Source of the DNA: Eremophila alpestris peregrina
Taxonomy: Eukaryota > Chordata > Aves > Passeriformes > Alaudidae
Assembly (NCBI GenBank): GCA_009792885.1
Contig: WMCF01000020.1
Span: 14,413,490-14,477,489 of the forward strand
DNA: 64,000 nucleotides
Direction: 5' to 3'
Part shown: one piece after another, positions 1 through 10,980 of the stretch
Layout: the number at the start of each line of letters is the position of its first letter
Position numbering within the stretch: position 1 is the stretch's first letter
The notes under the pieces: model-generated
The model's input: the letters and a program-made list of their open reading frames with translations, nothing else
Databases searched by the model: none
What the model was told of the DNA's origin: nothing
Translations under genes and position numbers: made by a program

Positions 1-49
1 CCTTCCCTTCCCTTCCCTTCCCTTCCCTTCCCTTCCCTTCCCTTCCCTC
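1..49. repeat. (CCTTC)n pentanucleotide microsatellite
   Basis: An almost pure CCTTC array of about nine units that begins at the window edge, so its full length is unknown. Confidence 0.95.
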
Positions 50-360
50 TCCTTAGAAAGCTGTCATGTTCTACCAGGCTCAGGGCTCCCCGGTTTACTC
101 GGGGTAACTTCCGTGCCGTGGAATTCAGGCTTCGTGTCACAGAGGGTTCATTTTGTGTATTTCTCGGGCCTGCTATTCCTGTGTTTCCTCTCAGTGAGAT
201 GGGAAAACAGTGAGGAAACTAAGGCAAAATACATTATCGGGAGGAGGTTTGGGATTCGCCGGTTGCCCCAGCCCACCACCAAGCTGTTATCTCCTCACCG
301 TACAATCGTCAGTTACAAAGGCTCAGAGTATCTCTGAGAGAGGGTCCATGAACTCACCAA
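50..360. other. Upstream sequence without recognised feature
   Basis: Mixed-composition DNA between the edge microsatellite and the distal CpG-rich block. No promoter, exon or repeat is recognised. Confidence 0.5.
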
Positions 361-1262
361 GTGTTAGTGCAGGCGCAGGGAGTTGCCTTCTACCCGGCAT
401 TGCCGGGGGCTCCCGCCCGCCCCTCCCGCTTCTGCCTTCGGGCTTCTGCCCTCGGCCGTGTGCCTGAGCACGGCCCCAAGCACGGGGGCAATCGGGGCTG
501 CCTGGGGCGGAGGAAGGGCGGGGGTGACTGCTGGAAGACGACAAGCGACCTAGACCGGTCGGTGACGGAGAGTTGTAACAGGGTCGTTTCTAGGCACGGG
601 CAATGCGGGAGGCGCCGAGTGGAGGGAGGGGTCCCCGGCAGCGACGATAAGGAGGATCCCGGCCCCGCCGCGAACAGGAGACTCTGCTGCTGGGGGGGAC
701 TCCACAGCCACCGTTGTTCCACCGACAGATGTGCGCAGGCCGTGCCGGGCCGGGCCGAGCCAGGCCCGGGATCCCGGCGGCCCGGGCCCGCCGCCGACCC
801 TTCTCCGCTCTGCCAAGCGACCGGAGGGCTCCATCTAGAGGCCGCGGTGGGGAGCGCCGCCGCCCCGCACCTGAGCCCGGCCGCCCCTCAGCCGCTGCGC
901 GGGGCGCTCCCGCCGCGGCCGGGCCCGGGCCCGGAGCGCTGCTCAGGGACCTGGCGGGTGGGCGAGCTGGGCCGGCGGGTCAGAGCCACGGCGGGCACAC
1001 GGTGAGCGGGGCACCCTCGCACGGCAGCGGGGCAGCCCGCGGGAAGCAGCGGCCGCCCTCAGCTTGGCGTGCGGCAGGAGCTCCCCGGGAGAGACGGAGC
1101 CGAGCCTTTGCCTTCGCCAGGCGGGAGGCAGAGCAGAGCCCCCCAGTCCCGTGGAAAATTCACTCTGTGTAGGAGCTGCTGCCAGAGGCCGGCAGGGCCG
1201 CCTCAGCCGTGCCCGCCGCGCGTGTCCGCAGCGCAGCCCCGCAGTCACCGCGGACTCACTTC
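361..1262. promoter_or_regulatory. Distal CpG island upstream of PAX2
   Basis: About 900 bases of very GC-rich, CpG-dense DNA, separated from the proximal island by about 900 bases of AT- and pyrimidine-rich sequence. It may be a second promoter, the origin of a non-coding or antisense transcript, or a CpG-rich regulatory platform typical of developmental genes. A donor-like cacacg|gtgagc sits at 1001/1002. The open frames here result from the GC composition and show no protein features. Confidence 0.6.
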
Positions 1263-1721
1263 TATGTAATCCCGGTGGTGCAACAAAAAAATTTTATTTT
1301 CCAAATCATCCTTTTTTTGCACACAAGGGAAAGAGAGAGAGGACAGAGAAAGATAAAACATCAGCTGAAGTGCCAAAATGATTTATGAGACAGTGGAAAA
1401 TATTTCATAAAGATCTCTCAGACATTCTTTACTTAAAGCGGTTAGAAAAAAAAAGGAGGGGGGGCTGTTTTGTGACAGATAAGCAGAGGGATGGGGAAGG
1501 ATGAAGGAAGAAAAGAGAAGGAAGTACATTTCAGGTGATGGTAAATTCTCAAGTCTGAAAATCAAAATTGAACTCACAGCAATTTCTGTCTTGCCTTTTT
1601 GCCCCTGGTTATTACCCTAAGAAGGTGTTTCTCACTTGCTCTATATTGCTCTGGTTGGTCAAAGCCATATCTACTTTAGCAGTAGACTTATTTGTAAAAT
1701 AATTTTTAAATCTTTATCTAG

Positions 1722-1771
1722 AAGAAAAAAAAAAGAGAGAGAGAGAGAGAGAGGGAGGGAGAGAGAGAAGC
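1722..1771. repeat. A-rich plus (GA)n microsatellite
   Basis: A ten-A run followed by about ten GA units interrupted by GGGAGGGA. Confidence 0.9.
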
Positions 1772-1884
1772 AGCAGAGATGTGGAAAATGTGAGGCTGGA
1801 TATGCTGTTATTTCCCAAAATTTATTTGAGGGAAAACTTTGCAATGACTGAAACGGGCCTAATCTCTTGGTTTAAAGAGGTGCA

Positions 1885-2075
1885 AGAAGCTTGCTTGCTC
1901 TTTCCTTCTTTCTCTGTCTCGTTCGTTCTTTCTTTCTGTCTGGTTTCTATTTATTTTTCTTTCTTTTCCTTCTTAATACATTCCTTTCTTGATCTCTCTC
2001 TCCTCTGGCTGTCTCTCTCCTTTTTCTTTTCCTCCTTCTCTCTCCCTCACCTCCTTTCTTTCTTTCTCCCACACT
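1885..2075. repeat. Pyrimidine-rich (CTTT/CTCT) tract
   Basis: Long T/C-biased tract with repeated TTTCTT, CTCTCT and CCTTCT motifs and few purines. Confidence 0.75.
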
Positions 2076-2403
2076 AAGCCGCACACTACGGAAGCCTTGA
2101 TGTGTATCGAATCCCCCTCCTGTCCCGCTTTACCCCGAGTAAAGTCTCCGGTAAAAAAAAGCGGAGCGTGAGAAGGGAGGTGAAACTAGCAAGGCGTGTG
2201 TGCTTGTGCTAAACGCGGGAGTTAAGGATCCTGAGCCGCAAGTGACAACAAAGCGGGGCTCACGTCCGTCCCCGCGGGCCGGGCAGGGGCGCCGCGGCCC
2301 CGCACACGCACGGCCCGGGGCGCTCCGGAGCGCGGCCGGGGCTCCCCCGCCGCCGGGTCCCGCAGGCAACGGCCCCCCCCGCGCCGAGCGCCGCCGGCCC
2401 GGC

Positions 2404-2446
2404 CCTCCTCTCTCTCCTCTCCTCTCCCCTCTCCTCTCCTCTCCTG
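2404..2446. repeat. (CTCTCCTCTC)-type low-complexity tract in promoter
   Basis: A CTCTCC/CTCCT repeat within the proximal CpG island, forming a polypyrimidine strand just upstream of the 2470-2525 module. CT tracts in promoters can be nuclease-sensitive. Confidence 0.85.
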
Positions 2447-2469
2447 GCCGCGCTCGGCTCGGCGCGCTG

Positions 2470-2525
2470 GCGAATCAGAGAGTGTCGGAATCTATTGCCT
2501 TTGTCTGACAAGTCATCCATCTCCG
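2470..2525 (+). promoter_or_regulatory. Candidate conserved promoter module
   Basis: A moderate-GC block within an otherwise extremely GC-rich promoter. It contains CTTTGTC (2499-2505, SOX/TCF-like) followed by TGACAAGTCA (2506-2515). The sharp compositional contrast and dense motif content suggest selected sequence, possibly around the transcription start. The function is inferred. Confidence 0.35.
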
Positions 2526-2739
2526 GGGAGGCGGGCGGGGGGCTGAGGGCGCTGCGGCTTTTAGAGAGACACACACCGGGAGCGGAGGCTCCAGTCTCCG
2601 GCCCCGGCTTCTCGCAAGCACTTCCCACCTCGGGCGAAAGTCCGCCGGGCGCCGGATCCGCCGCCCGGCCGAGAGGAGGGGTCGCGCCCGCCCGCCGCTC
2701 GCCGCTTTCCCGGGGATTTCTACTCTGCTTTGAACTTAA

Positions 2740-2748
2740 ATGAACTAG
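2740..2748 (+). CDS. Minimal upstream ORF (Met-Asn-stop)
   Basis: ATG-AAC-TAG in the presumptive leader, 427 bases upstream of the PAX2 stop-to-start interval. It is transcribed only if the start site lies upstream of 2740. Two-codon uORFs can slow ribosomes or allow efficient reinitiation. No product of interest is expected. Confidence 0.3.
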   Translation: MN

Positions 2749-2857
2749 CCCCGGACCGCGGGAGAAGGAGGAGGAGGGAGAGCCGCGTCCTCCTGCGCCT
2801 TCTGCCGCCTGGCCGCCGGCCGCACCTTGCTCCGGCACCCCCTCCCCGCCGCCGGGG

Positions 2858-2866
2858 ATGCTCTGA
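2858..2866 (+). CDS. Minimal upstream ORF (Met-Leu-stop)
   Basis: ATG-CTC-TGA in the presumptive leader. The context is ggggATGc, with G at -3. It is out of frame with, and ends well before, the main start, so it would act only by capturing scanning ribosomes. Confidence 0.35.
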   Translation: ML

Positions 2867-2878
2867 GCCCTCCCAGCC

Positions 2879-2935
2879 ATGACACCCACCTGCCCCCCGG
2901 CGCCGCCAGTCCCTCGCTCCCACGGACTCTGCTGA
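2879..2935 (+). CDS. 18-codon upstream ORF
   Basis: The ORF encodes MTPTCPPAPPVPRSHGLC and stops with TGA at 2933-2935. The start context is agccATGa, with G at -3. It ends 239 bases before the PAX2 ATG, allowing reinitiation. The composition simply reflects the GC-rich leader, so only its translation-control potential is of interest. Confidence 0.35.
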   Translation: MTPTCPPAPPVPRSHGLC

Positions 2936-3174
2936 CTCCCCCAAGGCCGGCGCAGCCCTCCCGCCCCGCGGAAAGTACTTCGCTGCCCGTTCCGCCGGGC
3001 CGGGGGCCCAGCGCATCCCGCCGCTCCCCTCCTCTCTCCTCCTCGTGTGCTTTTTTGTTTTCTTTTCTTTTCCTTTTTTTTTTTTTTAAATTTTTTCTCC
3101 CCTAAGTCTTGAAGTTGAGTTTTAGAGGCGACACGGCGGCTTCAGCCGATTTCTTCCCCTTCCTTTGCCTCCCC

Positions 3175-3217
3175 ATGGATATGCACTGCAAAGCAGACCC
3201 CTTCTCAGCAATGCACC
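3175..3217 (+). CDS. PAX2: PAX2 exon 1 coding part (start codon)
   Basis: The exon encodes MDMHCKADPFSAMH plus the first base of codon 15, the conserved N-terminus of PAX2 just before the paired domain. The start is the ATG at 3175 (context ctccccATGG). An in-frame TAA at 3103-3105 with no ATG between it and 3175 rules out a longer N-terminus from this exon. A second in-frame ATG at 3181 (Met3) could be used by leaky scanning. The donor is cacc|gtgagt at 3217/3218. The exon leaves phase 1, which fits the exon 2 acceptor at 7115 and yields the family sequence MHPGHGG across the junction. The 5' boundary of the transcribed exon is not visible; the leader probably extends several hundred bases upstream into GC-rich sequence. 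Confidence 0.97.
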
Positions 3218-4964
3218 GTGAGTACTGGAGCCCGGCTCCTTCCTCTGCTGTCCCTTTCTCATCCCTTCATTCTTCCTTCCCCAACCATCCTTCCTCACCT
3301 GAACCTCCTTCAGGTCCACCTTTTCACCCTGGCCGATACTGGGCTTAGAGAGGGGTTCAGAAGGCAGGACCGACACTGTCGGCCCGAGCAGCAGAACAAG
3401 GATGCCGGCCAGCCCCGGAGCTGAGGGGACCAGAGCTCCGTGCTGGCAGTGGGGCGGGGGCCAGGACTCCCAGCCCGAGGGCAGGGGACTGAGTGCGGCT
3501 GTGCCTGTGCTGCGTGCCCTGAGTGCGCGAAAGAAAGCCCCCTCCGAACCAGAGCTGTGCTCCGCGAATACACTTTCCCCGTCGCCCCTTAGACAACAAG
3601 AGTTTATTCTCACTCGTGTTAGCCCCCGGGACGGGCCCTTTTCCTGCCCGTGCCCAGCCGGGCTGGGACTCCCCGCAACCCCCCACGACTTTAACCCCTC
3701 AGATTTCCCCTCGATCCGATGCTGTTTGCTTTGATTTCGGATTTCGGTGGCACAGAGGGAAGACGCCAGTTTCGAATTAATGGCGGGTTAGTCGGTGGCT
3801 GTTCTGTGAGTCGTTTTGGTTTGGCGAAAGGTTGGACTGCGGGAAAAATAGGACAATTGTATGGCTGGGAGATGAAGTGGCTTTGGAGGCTCCCAAGAAT
3901 TCACCATCCCTCCTGGTTTATTTACCAGATACCCGGTGTGAATTTTAAATACATTCCTGGCACAGACGAAAGGGCATTCCTCCTAAATTTTAATTTTAAA
4001 AGGGCTTTTTTAAGAGGGGGACGAAGGAACTCGGAAAGTCCCATTTACCAGGGATTGTATCAAGGAATTTCCAATGATTTTAATTAAACCGCAGGAGAGA
4101 AAATAATTCCGAGATTTAAATTGAAGAAGAAAAAATACAAATAGAAAACCGAGATTGAGAGTATGTCGAGTCAGGAAATGAATAATTAAGAGCAATTTGT
4201 AACTTTTGACACCGAAACTTTTGAGGACACGCCCTACCCGCTGCATTAAACACCAACCAAAAAGATAGAAAATGGAAATGCTTGAAGTTTTAAAAAAAGA
4301 TCCCGATTTTGCCTTGAGAAGGAAGGCGCAGAAATACAAAGCTACAATTAAATCCCCAAACGCGGATGTAGGTAACTGCCCTTCTGTTTCCTAATAACCG
4401 ATTTCCAGAATACATTGCTTAAAATGTGTTAAAGCTTCCAAAGAGCTCTAGCATCAAACACCCCGTGCCTTAGACATTATTTTTCGTTTTCAGCGGTGCG
4501 ATCTGTTTCCAGACGCGATGTCAGTAATTCCGGCTCCAGTAGCATCCAAAACATGTCAGCAGACGAAAGAGGCATTTCACTGTCGGTGGTTTTTTAAAAA
4601 CTCCAGGGAGATTCCTGACCAATTTTTAGCTTCCAATTAGGGGAAAAAAATAAAACCAAAACAAAACCCCACCAAATCCAAACAAAACAGAGAGACCCCA
4701 CCAACATTCGATTCGTTTCCTAAAGTGTATTTCTAGAGCTACAGAGCTGGATATTATTAAGCAGTTATACAGATGCGGGCACAGGCTCCTGACACACAGA
4801 CAGACAGCAACACACGATCGGTACAACAGCGGCACGACTGAGTCTGTGCAGATACAGATGCCGGCACTTACATGCAGAGAAATCGACGTAAATATATGAC
4901 TGCTCTGATAGAAAGAATCTTAGAAAACCACGGGGCAAAACAAAACAAACTCGTGTGAAAAATA

Positions 4965-5115
4965 TCCGGAATGCAAAAATTTGAATTATTAATTTTTAAT
5001 CTCTTTGCATCTGTTGCCTTTTAATACTTTGTAATGCGAGTTATAATAGGCGCTTTGAATTATTTATCATGGAGTTGACGAAGAAAATGCTATCTTGTAA
5101 CTTTAGAGGCAACAT
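4965..5115 (+). promoter_or_regulatory. Candidate intron 1 enhancer-like element
   Basis: AT-rich block with a dense set of homeodomain and POU-like cores: ATTATTAATTT (about 4985), TTTGCAT (5004-5010), TTTTAATAC, GTAATGCGAG and GAATTATTTATCATGG. Non-repetitive composition and crowded motifs resemble conserved elements of developmental genes. Conservation is not tested. Confidence 0.35.
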
Positions 5116-5989
5116 GTGCAGAAGGGGTTCTGAACAAATGAAGGAAGAACACAACACTAAATACTTGCGGGTTTTAGTGGAGGAAGATAAATATCCCCCG
5201 TCCCCTCTGAAACCCTAAATATGTTTCTAAAAAGACTAACAAAAGAATGCAAAAAATAACCCCGGTTCTGCGGGGAACGACGAGAAAGCCAGCCGGCGCC
5301 CCGGCCGATGGTGCTGGGAGGGGATGTGTGAAGGTGTTACTAAAGGGGTGGGGGAGATGGGAAAAACTCTATTTGTGCGAAAGGACTTGGATCGATCGCA
5401 GGGCAATGAGAGTTTCCACTAAGTTCAGAGCCAATAAGTCAGTGTCAGAAGCAGGAGAGAAAAAAACCTCAACGAAAATACAAACAGATCATTTTTCAGC
5501 AAACTGCAAAACGAACTAAGATCTCTTGGCGAGGAAAATACAGGAGGTTAGGGTTGTGTGAAAGGAAAGCTTTAATACAGAGTGCACTCCACAGCTATAT
5601 CAGCTGGATATTCCGGAGACAGAGACGCTCAGGTAGCAGCGCCAGCGAAGCTGTACCGCCTGCGAGCGGGCATCTCCCCATGCCCTGGCAACGGCGAACT
5701 GCTCTCGGCTCTAACGCAGGCGTTTGATTCACTACCAGCTGTCTCGTTGCGTCCCAAAAGGAGATATTTCCCTTTATCCCCGTCACACCATTTCTCGTGC
5801 CCACACTTAGCAGGTGCATACTTTTTTTTCCCCCCAAGTTTTTTCTAGAAATGGAGAAAGACAGATCCGGGGGCAAAAAAGAGATCCTAGCAGTCCTATC
5901 TGAGAGAAAGCAGGTTTTAGCATAGACAGGGGGTAAGAGAAGAAAACGGAAATTTTAAATTCTTCTTGAATTAGATTTGTGTGCTGGGA

Positions 5990-6062
5990 GAGAAAAAAAA
6001 AAAAAAACAAAAACCAAACCAAAACAAACAAACAAACAAAAAAAAAACCACCAAAAACAAAC
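5990..6062. repeat. A-rich (CAAA)n tract with CCAAACC units
   Basis: A-runs alternating with CAAA and CCAAACC. A segment at 6009-6020 is perfectly complementary to 6088-6099. Confidence 0.85.
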
Positions 6063-6186
6063 CCGGAACAGTACGAGTCTGGGTTTGGGTTTGGTTTTTT
6101 GCTCTTTTTTTCTGGAAATTTTTTCCTGTAAAGATCGAAAGGTAATTAGAGAGAGGGTCCCCTTGTAAAGGAGCACCAGCTGCGGG

Positions 6187-6255
6187 ACTCAAAATATTTT
6201 CTTTCTCTCTCTCTCTCCCTCCATTTCTTTCTGTTTCTCTTTTTCTCTGTGAGTC
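6187..6255. repeat. CT-rich low-complexity tract
   Basis: CTCTCTCT and TTTCT repeats in intron 1. Confidence 0.7.
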
Positions 6256-6659
6256 CTTTCAATTCGCATCCCAAAATAACGGGATCGGACTGCTTGCATG
6301 GGGGACATGCCGTGGGGTGAGGGAGGGCGGAGTTCGCGAGGAACTGTAATTGACAACGTGATAGAAAACCCTGGAAAGAAAATGAGAGAAAAAGCCCAGG
6401 GGTAAAGAGAAGGGGGACTGCGGCAGAGTCCGCCCGGAGCCTCTAAGAGGTCGAGCTCTGTAGTTTGGGAGTGCATCGCTGCCTTGCTCTGGGGAGAGGA
6501 GCGGGCGCGGGCGCTGTTTGCATGTTCGGCCCACCACAATGGCCGTGAGAATCCACCGCTCCGGCATCCCGGCCGGGACCGCGGGAGGAGAGCGGCTCGG
6601 GGAGGGAGGGCGGCGTACGGGAAGGTGGAGAGCAATCTTCCTCCGTCTCGGGAAAATTC

Positions 6660-6965
6660 ATTCTGCCTTCCCTTTCCGTCTTCCATCTTTCATCTTCTTT
6701 TCCTTCCTTCCTTTCTTCCTTTCTTTCTTGCTTTCTTTCTCTCTTTCTCTTTCTTTCTTTCTTTCTTTCTTTCTCTCTTTCTCTCTTTCTTTCTCTCTCT
6801 TTCTTTCTCTCTTTCTCTCTCTTTCTCTTTCTTTCGCTTTCTTTCTCTTTCTTTCCTCTCCTCCTTCTCTTGTTATCTCTTTCTCTCATTTTCTCATTCT
6901 CACTGTTTTTAGCTCCTTCTTTCTCTCTTTCTCCCTCTTTATCTTTTCTCGCTTCTCCACGTCCT
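6660..6965. repeat. Long (CTTT/CTCT)n polypyrimidine tract
   Basis: About 300 bases almost free of purines on the + strand, with TTTCTTTC and CTCTTTCT units. The core at 6700-6880 is nearly pure pyrimidine. The minus strand is a matching GA tract. Confidence 0.95.
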
Positions 6966-7114
6966 GTTCCCCACTCTCGATCCCTCGCCATCACCTCCAT
7001 CCATCTGTAATGACTGGAGATTTTGCAGTACGGGTGGTAAAGAATCCACGACTAACGGTGTGTTTCTGGTGTGCGTGGGTTGTTGTGTTTTTTTTTTTTT
7101 TTCTCTTTCCCCAG

Positions 7115-7283
7115 CAGGGCACGGGGGTGTGAATCAGCTCGGGGGGGTGTTTGTGAACGGCAGGCCCCTACCTGATGTGGTGAGACAAAGGATAGTGGAG
7201 CTGGCTCACCAGGGGGTGCGACCCTGTGACATTTCCAGGCAGCTGCGGGTCAGCCACGGTTGTGTCAGCAAGATCTTGGGCAG
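7115..7283 (+). CDS. PAX2: PAX2 exon 2: N-terminal half of paired domain
   Basis: The exon encodes residues 15-70 and two bases of Arg71. It carries the N-terminal beta-hairpin and PAI helix-turn-helix of the paired domain: [18 protein letters not shown], then [19 protein letters not shown] and [16 protein letters not shown]. This half makes most base-specific contacts in paired-domain/DNA complexes (established knowledge). The acceptor follows a 15-T run (7088-7102) and reads ccag|cagggc. Using 7115 as first base restores Pro15-Gly16 as in mammals. A second AG three bases downstream (7115-7117 is cag) would give one residue less. The donor is ggcag|gtaagg at 7283/7284. A run of seven G (7141-7147) encodes Gly24-Gly25. 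The sequence is essentially that of mammalian PAX2, with no frameshift. Confidence 0.98.
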
Positions 7284-8735
<1,452 letters not shown>

Positions 8736-10779
8736 TAAGAGCAACCCCGCAGCTCGTGACTCAGTCGCATCTTTACGGCCCCATAAAACCCGTTCGAACA
8801 GGGAGGACGGCCTAATCCTTCCTCGGTCAGGGTAGATCCAGCCTTCTCCATTCCCCTGCCCGCAGCAGGACCCGTGGGCATGGCCCGCCATCCTCGCCCC
8901 GGTCCAGCGGGCGCTCCCCGGCCCCGTCGTGACCTCCGTACCCAGCTCCGGGCAGCGGGACCGCAAACAGCTGCCCGTTCCCGCAGCGCCCGCCCCAGGC
9001 AGCCGGTGCGTGGATCTGTCCCGGGGCTCGCTGCCGCAGGGCCGCAGCTTGTGCCCGCCGCCCGGCCCGGGGGCAGCCGGGGGCCGGGGCAGTGCCGCAG
9101 AGAGCAGCTGAGCTCCCGCCGATCAGCCGGCACTGCCGCAAGGTTTGGGTGCTGTGCAGGCTGGAGGGGTGAGGAGCCGGGGTTTCCCGCGTCCCTAGAA
9201 CACCCCTACCGGGGTGTAGACGACCTCCAGCCTTGCCAGGGTGTCAGAGCTCTGAGCCGAAAGGCTGCCGTCATCTTCCGCCAAGCCGCGAGCCGCTGAG
9301 CGCGGGAGGAAGGATTCCCTTGCACCCACTCTCCCGGCTTACTCCCCATCGTAGCCTGTGGGAACGGCTACATTTGCCGGGCGGTTCTTTACCCGGCTGG
9401 GGAGCGCTGCTCTCCGCGGTCCCTGTGGCCCCGACTCGGTCTGATCCCTGCCCTCGCAGAACTGATTCCGCACTAGCAAACCATTTCCCCCCTCCGCCTT
9501 CCCCAATTCCCCATTTCCTCCCACGGCTGATACGGTGCAGATTTTGTTGATTTTGTTGTTGGAGGGATTCAGATTTGGTCTCAGGTTTGAGGTGACGAAA
9601 ATAACCATATGAGAGGCAAAAAAACAGGATCAATGCAGAAGAGCGAATAGATGCAATCAAGTACTGACAGACGTCAAAGCACTCAGGTTCACATATCTGC
9701 ACGTTCAAACAAAACTCACATCAGATCTTCACACTTTGGCAACACAACACTCTTGTGCACACAGTAAAAGTAATTACACTGTTTTAGTGTGATGTATGTG
9801 CAGATACCCTGACTGTGCCCACAGAAATACAACCTCTAGAAAGAGTAACACAAAGATATTTGTGAATATATATACATAGGCATGAAATACTTCATCAACA
9901 GAGTAAAAATACATGAAATTTTGGATGCAATTCTAAATGTATGGCTCTTCCCATAACATAAATAAACATACACAGGGTATGTGTAAATAACCATGCAGGT
10001 TTTGTAGTGTCTACTTAGATAAAATGCACCAATCAGTATACTGTCCCTTTTGATATATAGCAAATTTAGCCAGATTAAAAAAACCCCAAAACCTTGTGTA
10101 TTTATAGCAAGAGAAGCGAAAAATAAATAGCAAGGAAAACACTGTGGTATTTTTTTTGTCTTGCACTTTTCATGGCAGATTTATCAAAATATGTCTAATA
10201 ACTCAGACTGTGTATTTCTAAATCTGGCATCCTATATAAATGGGTTTTAATATTTTGCAAATGATATGGAATTATCCCAAATCATCTTGAAAACAGCAGG
10301 TAGAATTAGCTAGTGGAATGTACCTTGGCTAAGAAAGATTCCCTCAGACACACTGTCTCTGTAATATACTGCTAGGCTACCCTAGGAAATTATCCCTGTG
10401 TGTGCCATCTGTATTAAAATGGTTATTAAGTTATGAACAGGGTAACATAATACTGATCGGCTAATTATACACCCTCCTAAAAAACCTCCAGGTCTCTGTT
10501 ACTCTCTCAGTCAGGTATTGAAATAATAACAGTTTGACATTCAGACTCCTTACAAAGGCAGCAGTGGAAGGACAGACAGCTATCCCTGTAAGGAATAGAG
10601 CTGGTGGTATGGAAGTCCAGAGGAATGGCCATAGGCTCTTTGGAGAGATAGCCTGTGTGGACCCAACATATATTTATACTTCAGCTAGCTTAAGGGATCT
10701 CAGCATCCAAAAGTCACTGAAGTCTCAGTCTTATGCTTGCTGGACCCAGTGCCTCACATCTGGGTTGTGATGTCCCGGG

Positions 10780-10980
10780 TAGAATGCAGAGCACCAGATT
10801 TGGCTCCCACCATGCTATCAGTCTGCGGCACGGTTTTGGGAGTTTCGTACCTCTGTTTCTCCACTGGAAATGAGAACTGATTTTTCTCATAAGGAGGTGG
10901 AAACAGATGTCAGTTAGATCGTGCTTGTAAAATACTTTGAGGACAAGTGTTTTGTAGCTGCTAAGTATTATTATACTAGA
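10780..10980 (+). mobile_element. Ancient MIR/CORE-SINE-like fragment
   Basis: Shows the ordered landmarks of a MIR-type SINE in sense direction: tacctctgtttctccac (about 10848), a GTAAAATACTTTGAGGA-type segment (about 10926) and tgctaagtattattat near the end. Strongly diverged and therefore old. Confidence 0.55.

Larger units (their letters stand above)
1263..2129. other. AT- and pyrimidine-rich gap between two CpG islands
   Basis: Contains a GA microsatellite (about 1733-1769) and a CT-rich tract (about 1885-2070). No gene is recognised. Confidence 0.6.
2130..3174 (+). promoter_or_regulatory. PAX2: CpG-rich proximal promoter and 5' leader of PAX2
   Basis: The stretch is GC- and CpG-rich from about 2205 to 3040, with GGGGCGG-like Sp-family sites and no TATA box in an obvious position. 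It ends in a T-rich run (about 3045-3096) just before the start codon. A conserved-looking non-GC block sits at 2470-2525. The transcription start cannot be placed from sequence alone; PAX2 leaders in other vertebrates are several hundred bases long, which would place it near the middle or start of this block (inference). Three short upstream ORFs lie between 2740 and 2935. Confidence 0.75.
3218..7114 (+). other. PAX2: PAX2 intron 1
   Basis: GT-AG intron of 3,897 bases with phase 1. Its 5' part (to about 3720) is CpG-rich island shoulder. About 3880-5120 is AT-rich with homeodomain-type motifs and may be regulatory. A-rich CAAA repeats lie at about 5990-6060 and a polypyrimidine tract at 6660-6965. 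The 3' end is a 15-T run and CT tract before the exon 2 acceptor. No other gene is seen. Confidence 0.9.

Noticed and set aside
361..1381. Long open frames on both strands in the GC-rich upstream region
   Set aside because: They overlap in several frames, are rich in Arg/Pro/Gly/Ala as expected from GC composition, and show no domain, splice or codon signal of a real gene.
3109..3174. In-frame N-terminal extension of PAX2 exon 1 upstream of the ATG
   Set aside because: The frame is open only back to a TAA at 3103-3105 and has no ATG; the conserved start is at 3175.
6443..7132. Lys/Glu/Arg-rich (minus) and Phe/Leu/Ser-rich (plus) open frames
   Set aside because: They are translations of the CTTT/GAAA polypyrimidine tract, not protein genes.
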